From contig NZ_JAAKZI010000015.1 in NCBI RefSeq assembly GCF_011045165.1, positions 28,068 through 92,067 on the forward strand: 64,000 bases of DNA. The letters are read 5' to 3'. The translations under genes were made by a program, and so were the position numbers. The DNA is from Arthrobacter silviterrae. Its GTDB lineage: Bacteria > Actinomycetota > Actinomycetes > Actinomycetales > Micrococcaceae. The number at the start of each line of letters is the position of its first letter. Position 1 is the first letter of the stretch. A model generated the notes under the pieces. The model was not told the DNA's origin and ran no database searches. It saw only the letters and a list, made by a program, of their open reading frames with translations. Below, piece after piece: positions 48,696 through 56,951 of this stretch.

Positions 48696-49795
48696 CTACT
48701 TCCGCGAACCACAGCTGGACCCACGCCGGCCATGGGCTTCCCGCCACTGAAGACCCCAACCCCAGCACCATGGCCATCGCCACGGGGCTGGCACTGCCGT
48801 CAGGTTTTGCCGCCGTCGCCGAAGACCCGGAGCTCGGTCCGTCCATTGCCATGAGCATGGCACGCGTGGAAAAGGTGCTGCGGGAGGCCATCGCGAACTC
48901 GGATCCCCTGGCAGACGCCACCAGCCGCCACCTGGTGGAGGCCGGCGGCAAGCGCATCCGCCCCCTGCTCACCCTGCTGGCCGCGCACCTCGGGGACGCG
49001 AGCCGGGCGGAGGTGGTGCAGGCCGCCGTCGTGGTTGAACTGACGCACCTGGCCACGCTCTATCACGACGACGTGATGGACTCGGCGCCCTACCGCCGCG
49101 GGGCGCCGACGGCCCACGAGGTGTGGGGCAACACGGTGGCCATCCTCACCGGCGACCTCATCTTTGCCCGGGCCTCAATTCTGGTTTCCGAACTGGGCGG
49201 CCGGGCCCTGGAAATTCAGGCCCGCACCTTTGAGCGCCTCTGCCTGGGACAGCTCCATGAAACCGTGGGCCCCAGGGCGGATGAAGACCCGGTGGAGCAC
49301 TATCTGTCCGTCATCGCAGACAAGACCGGTTCGCTGGTGGCTGCCTCCGGACAGCTCGGCGCCATCTTCGCCGGCGTGCCGGAGGAACACCAGAACGTGA
49401 TGCTGGACTACGGCGAAAAGGTGGGCATCGCCTTCCAGCTCGCCGATGACGTCATTGACGTCACGGGGCTCAAGCAGGTCTCCGGGAAGTCGCCCGGCAC
49501 GGATCTGCGCGAAGGCGTGCCGACCCTGCCCGTGCTGCTGCTGCGCAAGGCCGCGGCCCGCGGCGACGCAACCGCCAACTCCGTGCTGGAACTGGTGGAC
49601 GGCGACCTGAGCGGCGACGACGCCCTCGCCGCCGCCGTGTCCGCACTGCGCGCGCACCCCGCCACGGCTGAATCGTGGACCGTGGCGAGGCAATGGTCCG
49701 CCGACGCGATTGCCGCCCTGGCGCCGCTGCCGGACGGCATTGTCAAGACCGCGCTGGCCAGCTTTGCCGAGGCGGTTGTCGACCGGGACGTCTAG
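48692..49795 (+). CDS. Polyprenyl diphosphate synthase
   Basis: Trans-prenyltransferase that builds the isoprenoid side chain of menaquinone from isopentenyl diphosphate. The 367-residue protein has GGKRIRPLLTLLAA near residue 88, the first aspartate-rich motif DDVMDSAPYRRG near residue 126 and the second, QLADDVIDVTG, near residue 249. KSPGTDLREGVPTLPVLLL follows. The product length is not readable, but the side chain of actinobacterial menaquinone is usually 8-9 units. A 40-residue N-terminal extension precedes the conserved core. The GTG start overlaps the reductase stop. Confidence 0.9.
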   Translation: MTTSANHSWTHAGHGLPATEDPNPSTMAIATGLALPSGFAAVAEDPELGPSIAMSMARVEKVLREAIANSDPLADATSRHLVEAGGKRIRPLLTLLAAHLGDASRAEVVQAAVVVELTHLATLYHDDVMDSAPYRRGAPTAHEVWGNTVAILTGDLIFARASILVSELGGRALEIQARTFERLCLGQLHETVGPRADEDPVEHYLSVIADKTGSLVAASGQLGAIFAGVPEEHQNVMLDYGEKVGIAFQLADDVIDVTGLKQVSGKSPGTDLREGVPTLPVLLLRKAAARGDATANSVLELVDGDLSGDDALAAAVSALRAHPATAESWTVARQWSADAIAALAPLPDGIVKTALASFAEAVVDRDV

Positions 49796-49813
49796 CCGAC
49801 CGGGACGCCTAGT
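49780..49813. repeat. 17-base tandem duplication at the ends of convergent genes
   Basis: Two adjacent copies, 49780-49796 and 49797-49813, differ at two bases (CGACCGGGACGTCTAGC and CGACCGGGACGCCTAGT). Each carries CTAG: the first gives the TAG stop of the polyprenyl synthase and the second gives the TAG stop of the SUKH-like gene on the other strand. Confidence 0.75.
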
Positions 49814-50234
49814 TTTCGTCGTCCTCGGTGAAGACCCAGTCCAGCATGTCCAGCACAAATTCACTGAACGTGCCTTCCTCGTTGACCCAGGCACCCGTGG
49901 CATTGTTGCGGCGCCACACGATGGGGTCCGGAATGTCCGCCTGGTCGGAGCGCATGCCCCAGGTGTAGTTCTCGTCTTCGTCTTCCAGGAACAGCAGGTA
50001 GCCGTCCTCGATTTCCAGCTCCTCGGGGTCCCAGAAGTAGTAGTAGGCCTCCATGAGTTCCTCGCAGTTGCCCACGGCGTGCAGGAATTCACGCAGGGCC
50101 TGCGGGACCTGAATGCCCAGCTCGGTGAAGATCGCATCCAGGTCGGCCGTGTCGATCCCATCGGCGGCTTCCCACGCCCCTTCCAGGTACTGGGGCACGA
50201 GGGCACGGAACTTCTCCACGAAAATTTCGGACAT
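49809..50234 (-). CDS. SUKH (SMI1/KNR4-like) family protein
   Basis: Small acidic cytosolic protein of 141 residues. The N-terminal helix pair is followed by the core IFTELGIQVPQALREFLHAVGNCEELMEAYYYFWDPEELEIEDGYLLFLEDEDENYTWGM, with the pattern typical of SMI1/KNR4 proteins, which include many toxin immunity proteins. The C-terminus is acidic (WVFTEDDEN). The ATG at 50234 has GGAGAAG upstream. No polymorphic toxin gene is adjacent, so it may be a free-standing immunity protein or have a housekeeping role. The fold assignment comes from the pattern of aromatic and acidic residues and is moderate. Confidence 0.6.
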   Translation of the reverse strand: MSEIFVEKFRALVPQYLEGAWEAADGIDTADLDAIFTELGIQVPQALREFLHAVGNCEELMEAYYYFWDPEELEIEDGYLLFLEDEDENYTWGMRSDQADIPDPIVWRRNNATGAWVNEEGTFSEFVLDMLDWVFTEDDEN

Positions 50235-50284
50235 TCACTTCTCCAAGCTTGGCATGGGCACTGCTGCGGGCTGCACCCTCAATC

Positions 50285-50929
50285 CTAGCGGCGCCGCCAT
50301 CGCGGGCTTGCCCAACTGCGGGCGGCCAGCGGGGCGTGCCACTTGAACTTCAGGGCCAGCATGCGCAAAACAAAGACGACGACGGCGGCAGCCGTCCCGG
50401 TGGCAAGGTTCAGCCAGCCCAGGTGCCACAGAGCGGTGGCCAGGCCGGCGCCCAGGAACGCGGGGATGGCGTAGAGGTCCTGCGGGTCAAAGACGCGCGG
50501 CACGCGGTTGGCCGTGACATCGCGCAGGATGCCGCCGCCCACGGCCGTGGTGACGCCCAGCAGGAGAGCCGCCGCTGCATTCATGCCCGCATCCAGGGCC
50601 TTCAGCGTACCGGTGATGCAAAACAGGGCCAGCCCGCCGGCGTCGAACGTCAGCACCAGGCGGCTGACCCGTTCCACCCCGCCCACCAGGAAATACACCA
50701 CGGCGGCCGCCAGCAGGGGCGGGAGCATGTAAACGGGGTTGCTGAAGGCTGCTGGCGGGCCGGCGTTCAGCACCAGGTCACGCACCACTCCGCCGCCCAG
50801 TCCCACCAGGGAACCCAGCAGCACCGATCCCACCAGGTCAAAACCCTTGCGCGCGGCCAGCAGGGAGCCTGAGACGGCGAAGAAGAATACGCCCAAAAGG
50901 TCCAGCATCAGGGCAAGGTTGAGGGGCAT
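50285..50929 (-). CDS. TRIC/UPF0126-family membrane protein
   Basis: Inner membrane protein of 214 residues made of two related halves, each with three helices. The repeat is visible in LVGLGGGVVRDLVLNAGPPAAF near residue 42 and TAVGGGILRDVTANRVPRVF near residue 125, the glycine-rich turn of the prokaryotic trimeric cation-channel (TRIC) family formerly UPF0126. The function in bacteria may be cation or glycine transport. The ATG at 50929 is chosen because family homology starts at MPLNLALML. A much longer open frame upstream runs antisense to the ABC genes. It is divergent from those genes. Confidence 0.82.
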   Translation of the reverse strand: MPLNLALMLDLLGVFFFAVSGSLLAARKGFDLVGSVLLGSLVGLGGGVVRDLVLNAGPPAAFSNPVYMLPPLLAAAVVYFLVGGVERVSRLVLTFDAGGLALFCITGTLKALDAGMNAAAALLLGVTTAVGGGILRDVTANRVPRVFDPQDLYAIPAFLGAGLATALWHLGWLNLATGTAAAVVVFVLRMLALKFKWHAPLAARSWASPRWRRR

Positions 50930-51064
50930 GGCAGCTGTTCGTCTCTGTTGGCAGTGTTCTCGGGTGGTGCAGGCCATGGCACGGGCCGGCTTAAGCGTAC
51001 GGTGGCTGGCACGCAACGGGCCAACGGGCGTGTCATCGACGGCGATCGTGGATACGCTGGCACC

Positions 51065-51997
51065 ATGGACTACGCCCACGCGCACCCGCTCATCCACATC
51101 GAGGACTTTCGCATGCAGTTTGGCGAGAAGACTGTCATTGACGGGCTGTCCTTTGACGTGGCCCCCGGGGAGACATTCGGGTTTCTGGGCAGCAACGGCA
51201 GCGGCAAGACCACCACCATCCGGGCCCTGCTGGGCATCTACCGCCCCACCTCGGGGACGCTGCACATCAACGGGAAGGTGTTCAGTGACGACTACGGTGC
51301 ACGGCTTGGCTACCTGCCGGAGGAGCGCGGGCTCTACAAAAAGGAGTCGGTGCTGGACGTCATGACGTACTTTGGCCGGCTGAAGGGGCTGTCCCGGCAG
51401 GAATCGCAGCAATTTTCCCGCGACTACCTGGACCGGGTGGACCTGGCCGACAAGGCTGAGGTGCGCGTGGACAAGCTCTCCGGCGGGCAGCAGCAAAAAA
51501 TCCAGCTGGGGGTGACCATCATGAACGACCCCGAACTGCTGATCCTGGACGAGCCCACCAAGGGCTTTGACCCGGTGAACCGGCGGCTGCTGATGGACAT
51601 CATCGAGGACAGGAAGAAGGCCGGTGCCACCGTCATGATGGTCACGCACCAGATGGAGGAGGTGGAGCGGCTGTGCGACCGAATTGTGCTGCTCAAGGAC
51701 GGGCGAAGCGAGGCCTACGGCACCATCGATGAGGTGCAAAACCAATTCGGCGGGCGCACCGTGCGCCTCAAGCACAGCGGCACGGTCCCCGATTCCCCTG
51801 ACTACACGGTGACATTGCGGGAAACCAACTATTCCGAGCTGGCCCTGGACGACTCCGTGGATGAGGCCGAGGTGCTGCGCCGCCTGGTCCAGGCGGGCGT
51901 GGTGGTGCGCGGCTTTGTTGCGGCGAAGCGGAGCCTGGACGACATCTTTTTGCAGGTCTACGGCGAAAAGGCCGCCGTCGAAACGGGGGCGAAATAG
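51065..51997 (+). CDS. ABC-2-type exporter, ATP-binding protein (NatA-like)
   Basis: ATPase of an export system, 310 residues. It has Walker A LGSNGSGKTTT near residue 42, the ERGLYKKESVLDVM segment typical of NatA/CcmA-type exporters, signature LSGGQQQK, Walker B LLILDEPTKGFDPV and switch VTHQMEEVERL. The C-terminal 80 residues form the accessory domain. The ATG at 51065 has no ribosome site but a TACGCT box six bases upstream, consistent with a leaderless transcript. The permease starts two bases after the stop. Sodium or a drug-like compound is the likely cargo. Confidence 0.88.
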   Translation: MDYAHAHPLIHIEDFRMQFGEKTVIDGLSFDVAPGETFGFLGSNGSGKTTTIRALLGIYRPTSGTLHINGKVFSDDYGARLGYLPEERGLYKKESVLDVMTYFGRLKGLSRQESQQFSRDYLDRVDLADKAEVRVDKLSGGQQQKIQLGVTIMNDPELLILDEPTKGFDPVNRRLLMDIIEDRKKAGATVMMVTHQMEEVERLCDRIVLLKDGRSEAYGTIDEVQNQFGGRTVRLKHSGTVPDSPDYTVTLRETNYSELALDDSVDEAEVLRRLVQAGVVVRGFVAAKRSLDDIFLQVYGEKAAVETGAK

Positions 51998-51998
51998 C

Positions 51999-53219
51999 AT
52001 GGCACGCCACAACCTGGGCACCGTGGTGCACTTTGAATTCACCCGAACCGTCAAGAAGCGGCGCTTCTGGATTGCCACCCTGGCCATCCCCATTCTGCTG
52101 GCCATAGTCTTTGGCCTGGTCTTCGCCAGCAACTCCTCCACGAAGTCACAGGCGGACGCGCAGAAGCACGACAAGATTTCCTTCACTTACACGGACTCGT
52201 CCGCCCTGGTGGACCCCGCGCTGGCCAAGGCCATGGGAGGAACGGTGGAAGCGGACCCGGGCACCGCCGTCGAACGTGTCAAGGCCGGCACCCTCAACGC
52301 GTACTTCAGCTACCCGGCCAGCCCGGCCAAGGAGACGGTCAACGTGTACGGCGCCGACCAGGGCATCTTCAAGAACGGCACTTATGACGCCGTGGCCAAG
52401 CAGCTGCTGGTGCTGTCGGCCCAGGAAAAGGTGGGCTCGGCGGAGCTGGCCGCGGCCGTGCAGGGCAATTTCCGTTCGGACACCCAGACGTACAAGGACG
52501 GGCAGCTCTCCGGCGGGCTGGAGACAGTGGTGCCGCCGCTGCTGTTCCTGGTCCTCTTTTATGTGGTGATCATCCTGCTGGCCAACCAGATGCTGGCGTC
52601 CACGCTGGAGGAGAAGGAAAACCGGGTCACCGAAATGATCCTGACCACGCTCAACCCGACCACGCTGGTGGTGGGCAAGGTGATCTCCCTGTTCCTGGTG
52701 GGCGCCGTGCAGGCACTGGTCTTTGCCACGCCCATGGTGGCCGGCTACGTATTCTTCCGCGACCAGATGTCCATGCCGGACTTCGACCTCTCACACCTGC
52801 AGTTCCAGTTCTGGCCCATGCTGGTCGGTGCGCTCTTGTTTGTGGGCGGCTTCATCCTGTTCACCGGCGTCCTGGTGTCCATTGGTGCGGTGATGCCCAC
52901 GGCCAAGGACGCCAGCACCGTGTTTGCGCCCGTCATGATCATGATGTTCATCCCCTTCTACATTGTGACCATGGTGGTCAGCGACCCCGGCAACCTCATT
53001 GTGCAGATCTTTACCTTCTTCCCGTTCACCGCGCCCATCACGGCCATGCTGCGGAACGGTTTTGGTTCGCTGGGCGGACCCGCGGCAGCGGTGGTGATCG
53101 TGGAGCTCTTTGTCTTCGGCTTTGCGGCCCTGCGCCTGGCCGTGCACCTGTTCCGCTACGGCTCCATTGAGTACTCGCGCAAGCTGTCCCTTCGGACGGC
53201 ATTTGCCAGGAAGGGCTGA
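51999..53219 (+). CDS. ABC-2-type exporter, permease (NatB-like)
   Basis: Membrane subunit of the exporter, 406 residues. One N-terminal helix (FWIATLAIPILLAIVFGLVFA, residues 27-47) is followed by an extracytoplasmic domain of about 150 residues. Five helices cluster near the C-terminus, with the ABC-2 features LLANQMLASTLEEKENRVTEMILTTLNPTTLVVGK near residue 190 and FFPFTAPITAMLRNGFG near residue 340. This layout is that of NatB/YhaP-type permeases. The ATG at 51999 is two bases after the ATPase stop, so the genes are co-translated. It is followed by an MFS exporter gene. Confidence 0.87.
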   Translation: MARHNLGTVVHFEFTRTVKKRRFWIATLAIPILLAIVFGLVFASNSSTKSQADAQKHDKISFTYTDSSALVDPALAKAMGGTVEADPGTAVERVKAGTLNAYFSYPASPAKETVNVYGADQGIFKNGTYDAVAKQLLVLSAQEKVGSAELAAAVQGNFRSDTQTYKDGQLSGGLETVVPPLLFLVLFYVVIILLANQMLASTLEEKENRVTEMILTTLNPTTLVVGKVISLFLVGAVQALVFATPMVAGYVFFRDQMSMPDFDLSHLQFQFWPMLVGALLFVGGFILFTGVLVSIGAVMPTAKDASTVFAPVMIMMFIPFYIVTMVVSDPGNLIVQIFTFFPFTAPITAMLRNGFGSLGGPAAAVVIVELFVFGFAALRLAVHLFRYGSIEYSRKLSLRTAFARKG

Positions 53220-53224
53220 GGCCC

Positions 53225-54607
53225 ATGGAACGCAGGGTGCTGTGGGTGGCCATCCTGGCGTCCTTTGTGGCGTTCCTGGACGGGGCCATTGTGAACGTGG
53301 CGCTGCCGGCCATGACCCGGGAGCTGGGCGGGGGGATCACCACGCAGCAGTGGGTGGTGGACGCCTACCTGCTCACGCTGGGCTCGCTGATCCTCATTGC
53401 CGGCTCCCTGTCCGACACCCTGGGCCGCGTGCGGATCCTGCGGGCCGGGCTGCTGGTCTTTGGGGTGGCGTCCCTGGCCTGTGCGTTTGCCCCCAGCGCC
53501 CTGCTCCTGGTGGTTTCGCGTGCCGTGCAGGGTGCCGGGGCCGCACTGCTGGTGCCCAGTTCCCTGGCATTGATCACCTCCACCTTCAGCGGGCCAGCCC
53601 AGGGCAAGGCGATCGGCAGGTGGACGGCGTGGACGGGTACGGCGTTCCTGGCCGGGCCCCTGCTGGGCGGGCTGCTGGTTGACTACTCCAGTTGGCGGCT
53701 GGTGTTCGCCATCAATGTGCTGCCCATTGCCGCCACCTTCTGGCTGCTCAGGGGCCTGGCCCTTCCCGCAGCCGCCGCGGACGACGCCGGGTCCCCGACT
53801 GCCGCGATTGACGTCACCGGCGCTGTGCTTGCGTCGGTGGGGCTGGCCGGGACGGTGTTTGCGCTGATTGAACAGGACAGGCTGGGATGGGGGAGCCCGG
53901 CGGTCTTTGTGCCCTTCACGCTGGGCGTGGCTGCCCTGGCCGTGTTTCTTTGGTGGGAGGCCCGCACCGCGCAGCCCATGATGCCGCTGCCGCTGTTCCG
54001 GACCAGGAACTTTGGCATGGGCAATGTGGCCACGGCCTTCATCTATGCCGGGGTGTCGCTGGGCGGGCTCATGATGGTCCTGTTCCTGCAGGAGGTGGCG
54101 GGATTTTCTGCCGCGCTCGCAGGCCTGGCCTCGATGCCCACCGCGGTCATCATGCTCCTGCTGTCCGGCCCTTTTGGCACGCTGGCCGGAAAGTACGGGC
54201 CCCGGCTGTTCATGGCGGTTGGCCCCATTGTGGCGGGAACGGGCTACCTGCTCATGGCCACCACGTCCGTCCCGTTCAATTTTTGGCTGCACATCCTGCC
54301 GGGCATCCTGGTGTTCGCAGTGGGCATGTCCATGACGGTGGCACCCCTCACCGGCGCAATCCTCGGCGCCGTCCCCACGAAGCAAAGCGGCATAGGATCG
54401 GCCATCAACAATGCCGTTTCCCGGGTGGCCGGGCTGATCGCTGTGGCCCTGGCCGGCGTGATGCTTGGCGGTGTGCTGGACTTTGACTCATTTCGACGCA
54501 TTGTGGCCATTACGGCGGCGCTGTTCATCACCGGCGGCGTGATTTCCGCCCTGGGCATTGTCAACACGGGGTTGCGGGGCGTCAAGCAGACACAGGCCGC
54601 CGCTTAA
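53225..54607 (+). CDS. DHA2-type MFS exporter
   Basis: Proton-driven exporter of 460 residues with 14 predicted membrane segments. Motif D1 FLDGAIVNVALPAM lies in helix 1 and motif A GSLSDTLGRVRILRAG between helices 2 and 3. Motif B SRAVQGAGAALLVPSSLALI follows, with a motif C-like FLAGPLLGGLL in helix 5. It resembles EmrB/QacA exporters and is distinct from the one at 33598. The ATG at 53225 is five bases after the ABC permease stop, so it may be part of the same operon, giving two export systems from one transcript. The substrate cannot be assigned. Confidence 0.87.
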   Translation: MERRVLWVAILASFVAFLDGAIVNVALPAMTRELGGGITTQQWVVDAYLLTLGSLILIAGSLSDTLGRVRILRAGLLVFGVASLACAFAPSALLLVVSRAVQGAGAALLVPSSLALITSTFSGPAQGKAIGRWTAWTGTAFLAGPLLGGLLVDYSSWRLVFAINVLPIAATFWLLRGLALPAAAADDAGSPTAAIDVTGAVLASVGLAGTVFALIEQDRLGWGSPAVFVPFTLGVAALAVFLWWEARTAQPMMPLPLFRTRNFGMGNVATAFIYAGVSLGGLMMVLFLQEVAGFSAALAGLASMPTAVIMLLLSGPFGTLAGKYGPRLFMAVGPIVAGTGYLLMATTSVPFNFWLHILPGILVFAVGMSMTVAPLTGAILGAVPTKQSGIGSAINNAVSRVAGLIAVALAGVMLGGVLDFDSFRRIVAITAALFITGGVISALGIVNTGLRGVKQTQAAA

Positions 54608-54669
54608 CGCCGTACATTGGCTTGCAACGGCCCTCTGGCGGGACCCGTATTGATGAAAGGAAGCACTCC

Positions 54670-55356
54670 ATGGGCCTTGAAACTGTGATGGTTGCCTGCT
54701 CGCACGGCACCAACAACACGGAGGGCCGGGCGCGGATCAACCAGCTCCGGGCGGACATCGCGGCCCTTCGCCCCGGGCTTACGGTGCTGGAGGCCTACGT
54801 CGATGTGCAGGAGCCGGCCCTGCCCGATGTGGTGGCGGGGCTGCCCGAGGGGGTTCGGGCCGTCGTCGTGCCGCTGCTGCTGACGGTGGGCTACCACGTC
54901 CAGGTGGACATAGCCCAGGCCGTGGCAAGCCGGCCCGGCACTCTCGCCGCCGCACCGTTGGGGCCGGATCCGCGGCTGGCCGGGCTGCTGCATGAACGGC
55001 TCGGCACGCTGCCCCACGGGTGGGGGATTGTGCTGGCCGCGGCCGGTTCCTCGCGTCCGGAGGCGGCCGAACAGATCGAGGTGCTTGCGGCGGACTTGGC
55101 CGTTCGCAGGCCGGAGCGGGTGCTTGCGGCCTACGGCGCCAGCGCCCGCCCCTCGGTGCCGGAAGCAGTGGCGCAGCTGCGCGCGGAGGGGGCGTCCGGC
55201 GTCGCGGTTGCCTCCTATCTGCTGGCGCCCGGCTACTTCCACGACCAGCTCTCGCTGGCCGGAGCCGATGCCGTGTCCGAGCCGCTGCTGCCGTCCGGGC
55301 TGGTGGCACAGCTGGCGCTGGAGCACTTCGACGCTGCGGTGTCCCGGACTGCCTAA
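54670..55356 (+). CDS. Sirohydrochlorin chelatase, CbiX/SirB-type
   Basis: Chelatase that inserts iron (or cobalt) into sirohydrochlorin; here it would supply siroheme for the sulfite reductase. The 228-residue protein is an internal duplication: the first half starts MVACSHGTNN with the catalytic His near residue 11 and has VVPLLLTVGYHVQVDI; the second half begins with LAAAGSSRPEA and repeats the pattern. CbiX-long proteins have the same two-lobe build. The ATG at 54670 has AAAGGAAG upstream. In the natural order it would sit directly upstream of the sulfite reductase, but a 3.66-kb islet separates them. Confidence 0.85.
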   Translation: MGLETVMVACSHGTNNTEGRARINQLRADIAALRPGLTVLEAYVDVQEPALPDVVAGLPEGVRAVVVPLLLTVGYHVQVDIAQAVASRPGTLAAAPLGPDPRLAGLLHERLGTLPHGWGIVLAAAGSSRPEAAEQIEVLAADLAVRRPERVLAAYGASARPSVPEAVAQLRAEGASGVAVASYLLAPGYFHDQLSLAGADAVSEPLLPSGLVAQLALEHFDAAVSRTA

Positions 55357-55367
55357 TATTTCGGCAC

Positions 55368-55795
55368 GGGGGTTCCCGGTGAACTTGGCGACGGGTGACG
55401 CCGTGCGCTGGCCGTCACTCGTGGATCGCATTGGCGTGCGATCCTGCGCAGGTCCAATTCACCGAAATTCTCAATTTCGTGTTGCGTTCCTCCAGCCTGT
55501 TTGATGTTGATGTCGAGGACTGACCCCGTGATTTTCGGAGTCAGAACGGTGGGCTTGTGCGGACGAAAATCCTGTCCAGCATAAGCCCCGCTCACCCGGC
55601 ATTTTTGCGGGTATACGGGTATACGGGAATCCGGCGACCCTGGCGACACGCGGATTGTTGTTCCGGGGAATTTGGTGGTGGTTGGACCGGTCGTTGACCG
55701 GCTTACGGGACACTTCGCCAATATCTATACGGGACACCCCTTGCGGGACGGATTGACGCTTCGAACGCAGGTTTCAACCCTCGTAGCATGTATTC
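55368..55795. other. Gene-free left part of the islet, rich in inverted repeats
   Basis: No convincing gene. Palindromes follow one another: a GGATCGCA hairpin at 55423-55444, CCTGCGCAGG at 55443-55452, CGAAATT-CTC-AATTTCG at 55463-55479 and CCGGTC-GTT-GACCGG at 55687-55701. Short direct repeats also occur: GGGTATAC twice near 55609-55627 and ACGGGACAC twice near 55704-55735. Open frames on the minus strand (up to 122 codons) resemble no known protein. The pattern fits a structured RNA or the degenerate end of an insertion sequence. Confidence 0.45.
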
Positions 55796-56305
55796 ATGAC
55801 AGACCTGCAGCAGATTGGGGTTAATGTTGGAGCCCCGTGGTTGCCGCCTGGCAGCTCAGCAGAAGTATGGGTAGGGAACAACTTTCCTGCCACAGAACCG
55901 GCAATCGTCACAAGACTGCTCCACATCCGACGGACGTCAGGCCATGAGCCGGAATTCTTCTGTGTTCCAACAACCAGAGGTCCAAATCTCCCGACGCGTT
56001 ATTTGTGGAACGGATCCGACAGCGAGTCCCTAGCGATCGGTACTTCCCGACTGATATTGGAAATCTTCGAGCAAACCGACGTCGCTGCCCACTGCATTGG
56101 ATTTATTCGAAATGTCGTCCCTACTCCCAACTCCAGCTACACCTACCCTGTGCCATGGGCTCACGTGCCCATATTTCTGGTCGCCGACACCGCCCACCCG
56201 ATTGTTGACGGCGAGTGGTTTGGAGTCGATCGTGCCCGAATCGAGTTGTCTGACCGGCACTGGTGGCCGATCGTCGAGCATTACCTAGCAAGGAACGACG
56301 CCTAA
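55796..56305 (+). CDS. Hypothetical protein of the islet
   Basis: A 169-residue protein that I do not recognise. It has no signal peptide or membrane segment. The N-terminal part (about residues 20-90) is rich in beta-type alternation and contains an EFFCVPTTRGPNLPTRYLW stretch. The C-terminal part has a run of aromatic residues ending in RHWWPIVEHYLARND. Codon use is less GC-rich than in the flanking core genes, as throughout the left half of the islet. The ATG at 55796 lies six bases after TAGCAT, as in other leaderless-type promoters here. It lies 145 bases before the toxin-antitoxin genes and is not in their operon. Confidence 0.6.
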   Translation: MTDLQQIGVNVGAPWLPPGSSAEVWVGNNFPATEPAIVTRLLHIRRTSGHEPEFFCVPTTRGPNLPTRYLWNGSDSESLAIGTSRLILEIFEQTDVAAHCIGFIRNVVPTPNSSYTYPVPWAHVPIFLVADTAHPIVDGEWFGVDRARIELSDRHWWPIVEHYLARNDA

Positions 56306-56412
56306 CACGTATACAAAGCTCACTAGTCCAAGGTTTCCCAGGTGTAGGCCCGCTCAGGGTTCCTTAGGGGGTATCGCGATCAGTATGACTTTCCTTTCAA
56401 AGAACGTACTTC

Positions 56413-56448
56413 ATGTACATTTCAAAATGCTGGATGTACAGTTTAGTT
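56413..56448 (+). promoter_or_regulatory. Promoter/operator of the toxin-antitoxin operon
   Basis: TGTACA occurs at 56414-56419 and again at 56435-56440, 21 bases (two helical turns) apart. The second copy overlaps a TACAGT -10 box at 56437-56442, which is six bases before the antitoxin ATG at 56449. Binding of the antitoxin or the complex to both boxes would block the promoter, the usual autoregulation of this family. Confidence 0.6.
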
Positions 56449-56697
56449 ATGTCCACTGTCAGCGTCGCAGACGCACGCAACCACTTTTCAGAAGTCATCG
56501 ATCGCTCGAAAACCGAAGCGGTGTTCATCGAGCGCCGCGGTCATCGCGCTGCCGTGGTTGTCAGCCCTGAGCGGTATGAGCAGATGCTTGAAGCTCTGGA
56601 AGATGCCGAAGATGTCGCCGCATTTGATGAGGCGATGGCAGAGGAAGGCCCCAACATCCCTTGGGCTCAAGTGAAAGCTGATCTGGGCTGGGTATGA
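56449..56697 (+). CDS. Phd/YefM-family antitoxin
   Basis: Antitoxin of a type II toxin-antitoxin pair, 82 residues. The N-terminal Phd/YefM DNA-binding domain reads STVSVADARNHFSEVIDRSKTEAVFIERRGHRAAVVVSPERYEQML (residues 2-47). The acidic C-terminus (about 50-82) is the toxin-neutralising tail. The ATG at 56449 is preferred to an in-frame ATG at 56413 because homology begins there and a -10 box lies six bases upstream. The toxin start overlaps its stop (ATGA), the standard antitoxin-first order. It neutralises the toxin and represses the operon. Confidence 0.85.
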   Translation: MSTVSVADARNHFSEVIDRSKTEAVFIERRGHRAAVVVSPERYEQMLEALEDAEDVAAFDEAMAEEGPNIPWAQVKADLGWV

Positions 56698-56951
56698 CTT
56701 ACCAAGTCGAGTTGCGTCCTGCCGCAGTTCGCGCGTTGAAACGAATTGACCATCAGGATCGCGACCGCATTCGTGGAGCGATCGCGCTCCTTGGTGAGGA
56801 TCCACGACCGCCTGGCGCCAAGGCCCTCCAAGGGCGTCCCGGCCTCAGAGTTCGCATAGGGGACTACCGTGTCGTCTACACGGTTGATGACAACATCCTC
56901 GTTGTAGCAGTGATCACGCTTGGACATCGTAGCAACGTCTACCAACGCTGA
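56694..56951 (+). CDS. RelE/ParE-family toxin
   Basis: Toxin partner, 85 residues, of the RelE type that cuts mRNA on the ribosome. The family pattern is clear: YQVELRPAAVRALKRID at the N-terminus, DPRPPGAKALQGRPGLRVRIGDYRVVYTVDD near residues 36-66 and a final VVAVITLGHRSNVYQR strand with the basic residues used for RNA binding. Length and spacing are normal, so the toxin appears intact. The ATGA overlap with the antitoxin gene keeps expression balanced. A ParE (gyrase-type) toxin has the same fold, but the RIGDYRVVY sequence favours RelE. Confidence 0.87.
   Translation: MTYQVELRPAAVRALKRIDHQDRDRIRGAIALLGEDPRPPGAKALQGRPGLRVRIGDYRVVYTVDDNILVVAVITLGHRSNVYQR

Noticed and set aside
50930..52186. 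Long upstream extension of the TRIC-family gene
   Set aside because: It is antisense to the ABC transporter genes; family homology starts at the ATG at 50929.
55353..55721. 122-codon minus-strand frame at the left of the islet
   Set aside because: No family resemblance and it runs through several perfect hairpins and across the islet edge, so it is more likely non-coding.
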